Position numbers and translations under genes: made by a program. Of a stretch of 30,811 nucleotides of DNA, positions 8,003-15,259 are shown piece by piece. This DNA comes from JALZHR01 sp036388475 (lineage in GTDB: Bacteria > Acidobacteriota > Blastocatellia > Pyrinomonadales > Pyrinomonadaceae): assembly GCA_036388475.1 (NCBI GenBank), contig DASVRT010000096.1, positions 1 through 30,811 of the forward strand. The letters are read 5' to 3'. Within the stretch, counting starts at the first letter, position 1; each line of letters opens with the position of its first letter. The notes beneath the pieces were generated by a model. The model searched no databases, had not been told where the DNA came from, and saw nothing but the letters and a program-made list of their open reading frames with translations.

Positions 8003-8764
8003 ATGGCAACAGCAACATTCAGAATCTGGCGCGGCGACAGCGAAAAAGGCGAGCTGGTCGATTACACGACGGAAATCTCGGAGGGAATGGTCGTGCTCGA
8101 CGCCGTTCTGCAAATTCAGGGCGAGCAAGCCGGTGATTTAGCTTGCCGCTGGAACTGCAAGGCAGGGAAATGCGGCTCGTGCTCGGCGGAAATCAACGGG
8201 ATGCCGAAGCTGATGTGTATGACGCGGATGAACACTCTGCCGCTCGATAATCCGATAACGGTCGAGCCGATACGCGCATTTCCATTGAAAAAAGATTTGG
8301 TGACGGACGTTTCGTGGAATTACGAGGTCAAAAAGCGAATCAAAAAATTCAAGCCGCGCGCGCCCGACGCGCCGGACGGAACCTGGCGAATGCAGCAGGA
8401 AGACATCGACCGCGTGCAGGAATTTCGCAAATGCATCGAGTGTTTTCTGTGCCAGGACGTCTGCCACGTTTTGCGCGACCATCATAAACACGAGGAATTT
8501 ATCGGTCCGCGATTTCTGGTTTACGCGGCGGCGCTGGAGATGCATCCGCTCGATACGGAAAATCGTCTGGAAGAATTAAAAGACGAATTCGGCATCGGCT
8601 ATTGCAATATCACCAAATGCTGCACCAAGGTTTGTCCCGAACACATCACGATAACCGACAACGCGATTATCCCGCTCAAAGAGCGTGTGGTAGACGAATT
8701 TTACGACCCGATTAAAAAGCTGGTGCGGATTTTCCGTCGCTCGCCGAAAAAAGATAACAAGTGA
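8003..8764 (+). CDS. sdhB: Succinate dehydrogenase iron-sulfur subunit
   Basis: The 253-aa protein has an N-terminal plant-type ferredoxin domain with [2Fe-2S] ligands C52, C57, C60 and C72 (NCKAGKCGSC...C). A C-terminal dicluster domain follows, with KCIECFLCQDVC (about 143-154) and TKCCTKVCPEH (about 203-213) for the [4Fe-4S] and [3Fe-4S] centres. It carries electrons from SdhA to the membrane anchor. The Lys/Arg-rich tail (KKLVRIFRRSPKKDNK) is typical of a subunit docked to the membrane. It is the last recognisable sdh gene; an inverted repeat follows its stop. Confidence 0.95.
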   Translation: MATATFRIWRGDSEKGELVDYTTEISEGMVVLDAVLQIQGEQAGDLACRWNCKAGKCGSCSAEINGMPKLMCMTRMNTLPLDNPITVEPIRAFPLKKDLVTDVSWNYEVKKRIKKFKPRAPDAPDGTWRMQQEDIDRVQEFRKCIECFLCQDVCHVLRDHHKHEEFIGPRFLVYAAALEMHPLDTENRLEELKDEFGIGYCNITKCCTKVCPEHITITDNAIIPLKERVVDEFYDPIKKLVRIFRRSPKKDNK

Positions 8765-8765
8765 T

Positions 8766-8835
8766 AGTTTTGAATTTCGAGTTATGAATTCCGAGTTTGC
8801 GATGAAACGAATCATTCAAAATTCATAACTCGAAA
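8766..8835. repeat. Intergenic inverted repeat with permuted arms
   Basis: Arm B (8775-8790) is a perfect 16-bp reverse complement of 8820-8835. Arm A AGTTTTGAAT (8766-8775) matches the reverse complement of 8814-8823 at 9 of 10 positions. Arm order is again A-B-A'-B'. It sits between sdhB and the TPR-like gene and may terminate or process the sdh transcript. Confidence 0.75.
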
Positions 8836-8858
8836 CTTTTAAAAGCTCAGGAGCGATT

Positions 8859-9350
8859 ATGTTTGAGTTAAAACCTATCTCCAAAGATGCCGTCGAGGCG
8901 GCGCTCGAAAAGGCGAAGCATTATCGTCTGCTCAACGAACCGGGCGCGGCGGAAAGCATCTGTCTCGATATTCTGCGCGTCGAGCCGGATAATCAGGAAG
9001 CGCTGGTGACGCTCGTGCTGGCGATGAGCGACCGTTTTGTCAGAGGTTACGCTATCGGCGACGCGCAGATTCAGGATTATTTATCGCAGATTCGCGACGA
9101 TTATGAGCGCGCGTATTATACCGGAATCATTTACGAGCGCCGCGCCAAGGCGAATCTCAGCAAAGGCTCGCTCGGTTCGGAATCGACGGCTTACGAATTT
9201 TTCCGGCAGGCGATGAACTGGTTCGAAAAAGCCGAAGCCATCCGCCCGCCGAAAAACGACGACGCGCTGCTGCGCTGGAACGGCTGCGCGCGAATCGTGA
9301 TGCGAAATAAACTCGAACCGCGCGAGATGGACGCCGATTTCCTCGAATAA
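8859..9350 (+). CDS. TPR-like protein of unknown function
   Basis: The 163-aa, all-helical, soluble protein begins with a TPR-like unit (KHYRLLNEPGAAESICLDILRVEPDNQEALVTLVLAM, about 20-56) and has a second candidate (FFRQAMNWFEKAEAIRPPKNDDALLRW). There is no signal peptide. The start is well fixed by AGGAG 7 nt before the ATG. TPRs are protein-docking scaffolds and no catalytic motif is seen. An inverted repeat separates it from sdhB, so it could be the last cistron of that operon or a separate unit. Confidence 0.82.
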   Translation: MFELKPISKDAVEAALEKAKHYRLLNEPGAAESICLDILRVEPDNQEALVTLVLAMSDRFVRGYAIGDAQIQDYLSQIRDDYERAYYTGIIYERRAKANLSKGSLGSESTAYEFFRQAMNWFEKAEAIRPPKNDDALLRWNGCARIVMRNKLEPREMDADFLE

Positions 9351-9353
9351 AAT

Positions 9354-9450
9354 AAAGTGAAAGCGTGAAAAAGTGAAAAGGTGAAAAAGTTTTATTGGAT
9401 TACCGCTCAAATTACTTTTTCACGCTTTCACTTTTTCACGCTTTCACTTT
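9354..9450. terminator. 37-bp hairpin between convergent genes (bidirectional terminator candidate)
   Basis: Arms 9354-9390 and 9414-9450 are reverse complements over 37 nt with two mismatches and a 23-nt loop. Each arm is a short internal array of the word GTGAAA(A/G)(A/G/C), so pairing in several registers is possible. The last base belongs to the stop codon of the minus-strand gene. Long A- and T-rich arms would let it stop transcription from both sides. Confidence 0.75.
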
Positions 9451-9707
9451 CATCCGACGTAAGGCGCGGTTCCGGCATCGACAATCTTCCAGACTTCGGA
9501 TTCGGGAACGAAAAACGGCTTTTTAGTGATACAGATTTTCAAGGTTTCCTTCGCCTCGTCGTAAATAGCCCGCAGATGAACTCCGAAAAGTCCTTTAAAT
9601 TCGACGTCGTCGCCGGCGGGAACAATCACGCCTTCCTTTGCCAAATCTTTCCGCAGATGAGCTAGCTCTTCTCTGGTAATGCCGCCGTAATGTTTGCAAT
9701 CGGGCAT
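9450..9707 (-). CDS. Conserved-looking 85-aa protein of unknown function
   Basis: The small soluble protein begins MPDCKHYGGITREELAHLRK and contains GVIVPAGDDVEFKGLFGVHLRAIYDEAKETLKICITKK. It has one Cys and two His, with no membrane helix or signal peptide. A clean AGGAG seven bases before the ATG makes it one of the best-supported starts in the window. It is convergent with the TPR-like gene and downstream of tRNA-Ala. I do not recognise the family. Confidence 0.78.
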   Translation of the reverse strand: MPDCKHYGGITREELAHLRKDLAKEGVIVPAGDDVEFKGLFGVHLRAIYDEAKETLKICITKKPFFVPESEVWKIVDAGTAPYVG

Positions 9708-9757
9708 AGAAAACTCCTCGGTGAATTTGTATTTCGATTCGGATTTAAAAGGGAAAC

Positions 9758-9790
9758 GGAAAAGGGCAACCGCCGCTCCGGGGTTGCCCT
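9758..9790 (-). terminator. Intrinsic terminator of tRNA-Ala
   Basis: On the minus strand AGGGCAACC and GGTTGCCCT (9782-9790 with 9763-9771) form a perfect 9-bp stem with a GC-rich 10-nt loop, followed by TTTTCC. It lies just 3' of the tRNA gene and is a conventional rho-independent terminator. Confidence 0.8.
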
Positions 9791-9808
9791 AAACTACTGA
9801 AATCAAAG

Positions 9809-9881
9809 TGGAGACGAGGGGGATCGAACCCCTGACCTCATGACTGCCAGTCATGCGCTCTCCCAGCTGAGCTACGTCCCC
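9809..9881 (-). tRNA. tRNA-Ala (anticodon GGC)
   Basis: The 73-nt minus-strand sequence folds as a standard cloverleaf. Acceptor GGGGACG pairs with CGTCTCC and contains the G3:U70 wobble that identifies alanine tRNAs. The D arm has AGCTCAGCTGGGAGAGC, the anticodon stem is CATGA/TCATG with loop CTGGCAG (anticodon GGC), and the T arm has GGTTCGATCC. The discriminator is A, and the 3' CCA is not encoded. Confidence 0.97.
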
Positions 9882-9917
9882 GTATTTTCAAAACCGCGCG
9901 CCTTTCGGCGAAAAATT

Positions 9918-9946
9918 AATATACCAGCCGAGCCGCGAATACGCAA
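9918..9946 (-). promoter_or_regulatory. Promoter of tRNA-Ala
   Basis: On the minus strand TTGCGT (9946-9941), a 17-nt spacer and TATATT (9923-9918) place the start near 9911, about 30 nt before the tRNA 5' end. Confidence 0.6.
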
Positions 9947-9991
9947 CCGTTGAGCATTTGGTTTTATCTTGCTAGTCTGTAATTTTCCTTT

Positions 9992-11023
9992 ATGTTAATT
10001 GCCGATTTCGATTACGAGCTGCCGGAAGAACTCATCGCCCAACAGCCGCTGGCGCGTCGCGAAAATTCGCGGATGCTGGTGGTCAGGCGCGGCGAAAACG
10101 CTTTCGCCGACGATTCTTTCGTTAATTTACCGGACTTTCTCAAAAAAGACGACGTGGTTGTTTTGAATAACACGAAAGTTTTCCCCGCGCGGCTTCTGGG
10201 CGAAAAGCAGACGAAAGCGAAAATCGAGCTTTTTCTGGTTCGCGAGCTTGAAAATCAAATCTGGGAAACGCTGGCGCGTCCGGCGAGACGCTTAAAAACG
10301 GGCACGAAAATTTTCTTTGGAGAGAAGCTGGCAGCCGAAGTTCTGGAAAAGACCGGGGAAGGTCATTGTATCGTCAAGTTTGAATCCGAAGGCGATTTTA
10401 ACGCGGCTCTGGAAGAAATCGGGCAGACGCCGCTGCCGCCTTATATCAAACGCGAAGACGGCAATTTTGATAAAGACCGCGAGCGTTATCAAACTGTTTT
10501 TGCCAAACAGCGCGGAGCCGTCGCCGCGCCGACCGCCGGGCTTCATTTCACGCCCGCAGTGCTCGAAAAAATCAAAAATGCGGGCGTCCGGATAGTCGAA
10601 ATTACCTTGCACGTCGGTTACGGAACCTTCGAGCCGGTTCGCGTCAGCGATTTGGCGCAGCACAGAGTTATGGCTGAACAATATGAAATTCCGGCGGCGG
10701 CGGCGCAGATTTTAAATGAAGCGAAAGCGAGCGGGCAAAGAATTATCGCCATCGGAACGACGACGACGCGCGCCCTCGAATCTTCCGCGGCGGCGGACGG
10801 AAGAATTCAAAGCGGAAAGCGCCTGGCTGATTTGACGATTACGCCGGGCTATAAATTTAAAGTGATTGACGGGCTTTTGACGAATTTTCACCTGCCGCAG
10901 TCTTCCTTGCTGGTTTTGGTTTCAACTTTCGCCGGTTATGAACTTATAATGAAAGCATACGGTCACGCCGTCGCTTCGCGTTATCGCTTTTACAGCTACG
11001 GCGATTGTATGCTAATTATTTGA
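9992..11023 (+). CDS. queA: S-adenosylmethionine:tRNA ribosyltransferase-isomerase (QueA)
   Basis: The full-length 343-aa QueA begins MLIADFDYELPEELIAQQPL and has the usual signatures: NNTKVFPARL, AAPTAGLHFT, HVGYGTFEPVR, GTTTTRALES and the C-terminal LLTNFHLPQSSLLVLVSTFAG plus RYRFYSYGDCMLI. It transfers and rearranges the ribosyl part of SAM onto 7-aminomethyl-7-deazaguanine in tRNA, making epoxyqueuosine. The other queuosine genes are not nearby, and no preQ1 riboswitch is apparent ahead of it. It is transcribed away from the tRNA-Ala gene. A complex inverted repeat follows the stop. Confidence 0.97.
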   Translation: MLIADFDYELPEELIAQQPLARRENSRMLVVRRGENAFADDSFVNLPDFLKKDDVVVLNNTKVFPARLLGEKQTKAKIELFLVRELENQIWETLARPARRLKTGTKIFFGEKLAAEVLEKTGEGHCIVKFESEGDFNAALEEIGQTPLPPYIKREDGNFDKDRERYQTVFAKQRGAVAAPTAGLHFTPAVLEKIKNAGVRIVEITLHVGYGTFEPVRVSDLAQHRVMAEQYEIPAAAAQILNEAKASGQRIIAIGTTTTRALESSAAADGRIQSGKRLADLTITPGYKFKVIDGLLTNFHLPQSSLLVLVSTFAGYELIMKAYGHAVASRYRFYSYGDCMLII

Positions 11024-11030
11024 GTCGCGG

Positions 11031-11096
11031 AAAGTTGCAGGAAGTTGCAAAGTTAACGGCATAACTATCTGCAACTTTTCGCAACTTTGTTAACTT
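11031..11096. repeat. Intergenic inverted repeat built from AAGTTGCA words, permuted arms
   Basis: Arm 11031-11049 (two AAGTTGCA-type words) pairs with 11070-11088 with three mismatches. AAGTTAAC (11050-11057) pairs perfectly with 11089-11096. Arm order is A-B-A'-B'. It lies between queA and the acetyltransferase gene. Confidence 0.7.
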
Positions 11097-11102
11097 AATT
11101 TT

Positions 11103-11639
11103 ATGGCAGTTTTAGAAAGAATTCGTAAGCTTTTCGTGCCGCCGGAGGCGCAGGAAGATTTTGAAATCGTCGTTCCCGCGCCGCCGACCGATTACGAAAT
11201 TCACACGCTGACCGCCAACCGGCTCGACGAAATCTGCCGCCTCAACCGGCGCTGCTTTAAAAAAGGCGAAAATTACAACAAACAAACGCTGACCTATCTT
11301 CTTTCCGAAACGAATACTTTGAGTTACTGTATGACGGCGGCGAATAATGAGATGGTCGCCTTCATTTTTGCCACGAGCAATGTCGATGGAACGGGACATA
11401 TCACGACCATCGGAGTCGCGCCCGAACATCGCCGCCGCGGGCTGGCGCAAAAGCTTCTGGTTCACGCCGAAGCCGCGATGCAGCGCCGCCGAATCAGCGT
11501 GATTCGGCTGGAAGTGCGCGTCAGCAACGTCGCCGCGCAGAGCCTCTACCGGCAATTCGGTTACGCGACCGTGCAGAGACTGGAAAATTACTATAACAAC
11601 GGCGAAGACGGATTTTTAATGGTGAAATCACTGTTTTAA
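11103..11639 (+). CDS. GNAT-family N-acetyltransferase, RimI-like
   Basis: The 178-aa protein has an N-terminal extension of about 30 residues, then a GNAT fold. The acetyl-CoA-binding motif A is ITTIGVAPEHRRRGLAQKLL (about 98-117, with the R/Q-x-x-G-x-A signature). This is followed by VIRLEVRVSNVAAQSLYRQFGYATVQRLENYY, which resembles RimI-type N-terminal acetyltransferases (LEVRxSNxxAxxLYxxxGF). Likely role is acetylation of protein N-termini. Ribosomal S18 specificity cannot be claimed. thiE starts five bases after the stop, so the two are probably co-transcribed. Confidence 0.88.
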   Translation: MAVLERIRKLFVPPEAQEDFEIVVPAPPTDYEIHTLTANRLDEICRLNRRCFKKGENYNKQTLTYLLSETNTLSYCMTAANNEMVAFIFATSNVDGTGHITTIGVAPEHRRRGLAQKLLVHAEAAMQRRRISVIRLEVRVSNVAAQSLYRQFGYATVQRLENYYNNGEDGFLMVKSLF

Positions 11640-11643
11640 ATTT

Positions 11644-12258
11644 ATGCCGTTCACGCTTCCGAAAATTTACCCGATTACCGACGCTTCCATCAGCAAACTT
11701 TCTCACGCCGAACAATTCAAACGACTTTCCGAAGGCGGCGCGGGCGTGATTCAGTTGCGCGAAAAAAACGCTTCGCCGCGCGAGTTTTACGAAGCCGCGC
11801 GCGAAGTTCTGGCTCTCGCCGGAGAAAGAACCATAAAAATTATTATTAACGACCGCGCCGATATCGCTTTTGCTTTGAAAGCGGGCGGCGTTCATCTCGG
11901 ACAGGACGATTTGCCGCCGCCGGCAGCTCGTAAACTTTTGGGAAAAAACGCCGTTATCGGATTTTCCACGCACAGCGTCGAGCAGGCAATCGAAGCCGTT
12001 AAGCTTCCGATTGATTACATCGCCATCGGACCTGTTTTTGCGACGAAAACGAAACAAAACCCCGAAAAGACGGTCGGGCTGGAAGGCGTCGAGCGCGTGC
12101 GGAAAGCCGTCGGGGATTTTCCGCTTGTCGCCATCGGCGGCATTACCTTGAAAAACGCCGGAGATGTTCTTACTGCCGGCGCTGATTCTGTTGCGATTAT
12201 CGGCGACCTGCTTTACGAGTCCGACAAAATCATCGAAAAAATGAAACGCTTTCTTTAG
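11644..12258 (+). CDS. thiE: Thiamine-phosphate synthase
   Basis: The 204-aa TIM-barrel protein has the ThiE signatures GVIQLREKNASPREF (about 34-48), KIIINDRADIAFALKAGGVHLGQDDLP (about 74-100), IGFSTHSVEQA, YIAIGPVFATKTK, and VAIGGITLKNAGDVLTAGADSVAII. It joins hydroxymethylpyrimidine diphosphate and the thiazole phosphate to make thiamine phosphate. No TPP riboswitch precedes it; it appears to be driven with the upstream acetyltransferase gene. A hairpin at 12335-12356 may end the transcript. Confidence 0.94.
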   Translation: MPFTLPKIYPITDASISKLSHAEQFKRLSEGGAGVIQLREKNASPREFYEAAREVLALAGERTIKIIINDRADIAFALKAGGVHLGQDDLPPPAARKLLGKNAVIGFSTHSVEQAIEAVKLPIDYIAIGPVFATKTKQNPEKTVGLEGVERVRKAVGDFPLVAIGGITLKNAGDVLTAGADSVAIIGDLLYESDKIIEKMKRFL

Positions 12259-12292
12259 CTGTAAAAAATTGTTTATCAAAGTTAAAAATAAC

Positions 12293-12321
12293 TTGCTTTT
12301 CGCCTGACTAATAAGTAAAAA
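12293..12321 (+). promoter_or_regulatory. Putative promoter for the PilT/PilU ATPase gene
   Basis: TTGCTT (12293-12298), a 17-nt spacer, then TAAAAA (12316-12321). The arrangement matches the candidate sdh promoter at 3997-4025. Confidence 0.35.
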
Positions 12322-12334
12322 TAGAAGTAGCCCA

Positions 12335-12356
12335 ACGGTTAAATCAATTTAACCGT
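12335..12356 (+). terminator. Hairpin between thiE and the PilT/PilU gene
   Basis: ACGGTTAAA and TTTAACCGT form a perfect 9-bp stem with a TCAA tetraloop, followed by GATTTT. It may be a weak terminator after thiE. It also lies downstream of the candidate promoter at 12293, so it could instead sit in the pilT leader. Confidence 0.45.
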
Positions 12357-12422
12357 GATTTTAAAACTTCTAAGCTTACCTAATTCCTCTGCCACGATTT
12401 GTCCAAGGAGTAATTTCCAAAA

Positions 12423-13622
12423 ATGAGTTTGCTGGATATAGCACCGATTATTGAGCAGATGCTGCTCATTTCCGATAATGTCAGCGATTTGAATTTCAGT
12501 GTCGGACAAAAGCCGCAGGTGGAAATCAGCGGAACACTGTATTCGGCTTCGCCGCTCGGTCTGTCGAAACTGACGCCTTTTCAAACCGAGATGATTGCGA
12601 TGGCTATCCTGCGCGACAGCCCGGAAGCCGCCGCGCAGCTGGCGCAGAGCGGAACGGCGGATTTAAGCTGGAGCCTGCCGTCACGCTGTCGCTTTCGCGT
12701 CAATATTTTTCAGCAGCGCAATTCGTATTCGATTGTAATGCGCGTGATTCCGCACGACATTCCGACTTTTCAGACGCTCAGCGTGCCGCAGCAGCTCGAA
12801 GACATCTGCGGCATTCGCAACGGGCTGGTGCTGGTCACGGGTCCGACCGGCTCGGGAAAAAGCTCGACGCTCGCGGCGGTTATCGACCGCATCAACGAAA
12901 CGAAAAGTTATCACATTGTGACGATTGAAGACCCGATTGAGTTTCTTCACAGCCACAAAAAATCTACGATAAACCAACGCGAAGTCGGCGCGGATACGAA
13001 AGATTTCGCCTCGGCTCTGCGCGCCGCCTTGCGCCAAGCGCCGAAAGTTATTCTGGTCGGCGAGATGCGCGATCTCGAAACGGCGGAAATCGCGCTCGAA
13101 GCCGCCGAAACCGGACACCTCGTTTTATCGACGCTGCACACGATTGACGCGGCGAAAACGGTTGACCGCATCATCGGTTTGTATCCGAAAAACGAAGAAA
13201 AAATCATCCGTATGCGGCTCGCGCAAACGTTTCGATATATTATCTCGCAGCGCCTTATTCCGAAGGCGAGCGGCAAAGGTCGCGTGGCGGCAGTCGAGAT
13301 TTTAAAATCGAATCCGCGCACGCGCGAGTATATCGAAAGAGGCGAAAGCGACGGCAAAACTCTGCTCGACGCGATGCGCGACGGCGAAATCGACGGAATG
13401 CAGGATTTCGACACCGTGATTCGACAGATGATTGAGCAGGAAATGATTACGCTCGAAGACGGGCTTTCGTTTGCGACCAATCAAAACAATCTGCTGCTGC
13501 AATTGAAAGGACTTTCTTCAACCGAAGATTACGCCAATGCGTCGAAGCCGAAAACCAATGGAGTAGCTTTGCCGATTCCGCTGCCGGTGCCGAAAAAGTC
13601 GGTGCTCGATATGATTGAGTAA
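12423..13622 (+). CDS. Type IV pilus retraction ATPase, PilT/PilU family
   Basis: The 399-aa secretion ATPase has Walker A GPTGSGKSST (about 140-149), the Asp-box region IVTIEDPIEF, Walker B VILVGEMRDLET (about 208-219) and the His box TGHLVLSTLHT. GEMRDLET and TLHT...AAKTVDRII are typical of the PilT branch rather than PilB. The C-terminal region (LLDAMRDGEIDGMQDFDTVIRQMI...ITLEDGLSFA) recalls PilU, which has GMQxFD, more than PilT. It powers pilus retraction and twitching from the cytoplasmic face. AAGGAG is 12 nt from the ATG, a long spacing. The zinc-ribbon protein downstream may be a partner. Confidence 0.93.
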   Translation: MSLLDIAPIIEQMLLISDNVSDLNFSVGQKPQVEISGTLYSASPLGLSKLTPFQTEMIAMAILRDSPEAAAQLAQSGTADLSWSLPSRCRFRVNIFQQRNSYSIVMRVIPHDIPTFQTLSVPQQLEDICGIRNGLVLVTGPTGSGKSSTLAAVIDRINETKSYHIVTIEDPIEFLHSHKKSTINQREVGADTKDFASALRAALRQAPKVILVGEMRDLETAEIALEAAETGHLVLSTLHTIDAAKTVDRIIGLYPKNEEKIIRMRLAQTFRYIISQRLIPKASGKGRVAAVEILKSNPRTREYIERGESDGKTLLDAMRDGEIDGMQDFDTVIRQMIEQEMITLEDGLSFATNQNNLLLQLKGLSSTEDYANASKPKTNGVALPIPLPVPKKSVLDMIE

Positions 13623-13640
13623 ATAGATTTGCGATTTTAG

Positions 13641-13742
13641 ATTTTCGATTTGCGATTGAAATCGAAATTTGGCTCTCGCCGAATAAATTTATAAAGATAA
13701 AATCCTTACGAAACCGCCAATCGGCAATCGCCGATCGAAAAT
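13641..13742. repeat. Degenerate intergenic inverted repeat (ATTTTCGAT words)
   Basis: Arms 13641-13658 and 13725-13742 are reverse complements at 16 of 18 positions, with a 66-nt loop. Extra copies of GATTTGCGATT and AATCGGCAATCG surround them. It lies just ahead of the zinc-ribbon protein gene and is the least regular of the hairpin elements. Confidence 0.5.
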
Positions 13743-13748
13743 AATATT

Positions 13749-14471
13749 ATGATAATACGCTGCGATAATTGCTCGGTTTCTCTGCAACTGGACGAATCGA
13801 AAACGCCGAACGGGAATTTCACGGTTCGCTGCCCGCGCTGTCAAAATTTGATTCGCGTCGGCGGCGGCAAAGGCGCTTCGACCATTAATCAGTTGAAGGA
13901 AAACACGCCCGCTCCGGCAATGCCCGACGGCGCGCAGGGATTTAAGAGCAAAGAATCCGAATTCGAGATAAATCACGCTTTGCGCTCGCTGCTTTCCGCC
14001 TTGCAGATGGAAAACAAAGTTCTGGATTCCGACGACACGTCGGACGAAAAACCGCGCCGCGTTCTGCTTTGTCTCGGACAGAACCGCGACCGCGTCGCCA
14101 AAATGATGGCTGAAGCGGGCTACAAAGTTTATCTCGCGCAGACGCCCGCGCAAGCCAACGAGCGAATGCGCGAAGGCAAAACGGAAATTCTGATATTCTC
14201 GCCCGATTTTGCGGCGGAGTTCGGCGGAGCGACGATTTTGCAGCAGAAGATGAACTCGATGTATTCGTCCGAGCGCCGCCGCCTGTATCTGGTTTCGCTC
14301 GAAGAAAGCGGCACGACGCTCAATGCTCACGAAGCCTTTCTGCGAAATCTGAATTTAATCGTCAACACAAACGACATCGAACAATTGCCTTTGATTCTAA
14401 ACCGCGCGCTGCGAGATTTTAACGATTTGTATTTTTATTTAAATAAAGCGGTAGGCACGGCGGCAATCTGA
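13749..14471 (+). CDS. Zinc-ribbon (MJ0042-like) protein with CheY-like pseudo-receiver domain
   Basis: The 240-aa protein starts with a zinc ribbon: C5-x2-C8 and C28-x2-C31 in MIIRCDNCS...VRCPRCQNLIRVGG, the MJ0042/putative zinc-finger pattern. A disordered acidic linker (about 40-100) follows. A C-terminal alpha/beta domain (about 102-225) has the layout of a response-regulator receiver (RRVLLCLGQNRDRVAKMMAEAGYKVYLAQTPAQANERMREGKTEILIFSPDF). The residue expected to be the phospho-acceptor Asp appears replaced in ILIFSPDF, so I read it as a pseudo-receiver. It follows the PilT/PilU gene with a 126-nt gap. A role in controlling pili is inferred from position only. Confidence 0.8.
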   Translation: MIIRCDNCSVSLQLDESKTPNGNFTVRCPRCQNLIRVGGGKGASTINQLKENTPAPAMPDGAQGFKSKESEFEINHALRSLLSALQMENKVLDSDDTSDEKPRRVLLCLGQNRDRVAKMMAEAGYKVYLAQTPAQANERMREGKTEILIFSPDFAAEFGGATILQQKMNSMYSSERRRLYLVSLEESGTTLNAHEAFLRNLNLIVNTNDIEQLPLILNRALRDFNDLYFYLNKAVGTAAI

Positions 14472-14475
14472 TAAA

Positions 14476-14548
14476 AAGTGGTAAGTGGAAAACGCTAAGT
14501 TCGTTAATTTATAACTGCAACTTACCACTTAGCGTTTTCCACTTTTTT
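14476..14548. terminator. Permuted-arm hairpin between convergent genes (bidirectional terminator candidate)
   Basis: Arm A (14476-14486) is a perfect 11-bp complement of 14520-14530. Arm B (14483-14500) is a perfect 18-bp complement of 14527-14544. TTTTTT closes the plus-strand side, and the minus-strand side ends in a run of T as well. The minus-strand stop codon starts inside the T-run. A and B overlap by four bases, as do A' and B', so only one helix can form fully. Confidence 0.78.
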
Positions 14549-15239
14549 AAATAAATCGTCCGCGTCCTAATTGATAATGTCCCGTTAAAAACGGATTCGT
14601 GCGCTTTTCGTGTCCGATAGTTGTTTCCGCTCCGTGACCGGAATAAACCGTCACGTCGTCGCCGAGCGTGAGAATTTTGTTCGTAATCGAATCCATTAAT
14701 TGCTCAGAGCTTCCGCCGGGCAAATCCGTGCGTCCAATCGAGCCGGCAAACAGACAATCGCCGACAAAAACCTTTCTTTCGCGCTCTTCAAACAAAACGA
14801 CGTGACCGCGCGTGTGTCCCGGGCAATGCAGAATTTTAAAACGAAGCTTGCCGACCTCGTAAATCTCGCCGTCCCGCCAGTTGCGCGTAATCTGCGGCGG
14901 ATTTTCATATTCAAAACCGAGATTTGCCCACGCGCGGCGCGGAATGCCGAGCGCCGTCGGCTGTTCGGGCAGAAGATAATACAAATCTTCGTCGTCCTTG
15001 TGCAAAAGGATTTCCACATGTGGAAAACTTTTGTGTAAGTCCGTCGTGCCGCCGATGTGGTCGAGGTGCGCGTGCGTTAGCGTGACGGCTTGCAGCCGCA
15101 AATCGTTTTCGTTTAAATATCCGGCAATTATGTCGGTATCCGCGCCCGGATCGACGCAAATTGCGCGGCGAGTTTCTGCGCACGCCAGAACGCGCGTATT
15201 TTGTTGAAAGGCGGTGGTGACAAAGGTTTCGATAATCAT
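14547..15239 (-). CDS. Metallo-beta-lactamase-fold hydrolase (glyoxalase II-like)
   Basis: The start chosen is the ATG at 15239 (MIIETFVTTAFQQNTRVLAC, 230 aa). A TTG at 15257 would add six residues. The protein has the complete binuclear zinc site of the family: THAHLDHIGG, the later His in ILHCPGHTRGHVVLF, the bridging Asp in VFVGDCLF and the final His in VYSGHG. Length and motif spacing fit glyoxalase II-like or general MBL hydrolases (YcbL type) that cleave S-lactoylglutathione or related thioesters; the substrate is not determined. It follows the 94-aa gene on the same strand. Confidence 0.92.
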   Translation of the reverse strand: MIIETFVTTAFQQNTRVLACAETRRAICVDPGADTDIIAGYLNENDLRLQAVTLTHAHLDHIGGTTDLHKSFPHVEILLHKDDEDLYYLLPEQPTALGIPRRAWANLGFEYENPPQITRNWRDGEIYEVGKLRFKILHCPGHTRGHVVLFEERERKVFVGDCLFAGSIGRTDLPGGSSEQLMDSITNKILTLGDDVTVYSGHGAETTIGHEKRTNPFLTGHYQLGRGRFI

Positions 15240-15259
15240 TTTATTTTGATAGTGCAAAT

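Noticed and set aside
9809..9881. Genomic island boundary at tRNA-Ala
   Set aside because: No direct repeat of the tRNA 3' end, no integrase and no composition change on either side.
11600..11650. TPP riboswitch ahead of thiE
   Set aside because: Only five bases separate thiE from the preceding gene; there is no room for an aptamer.
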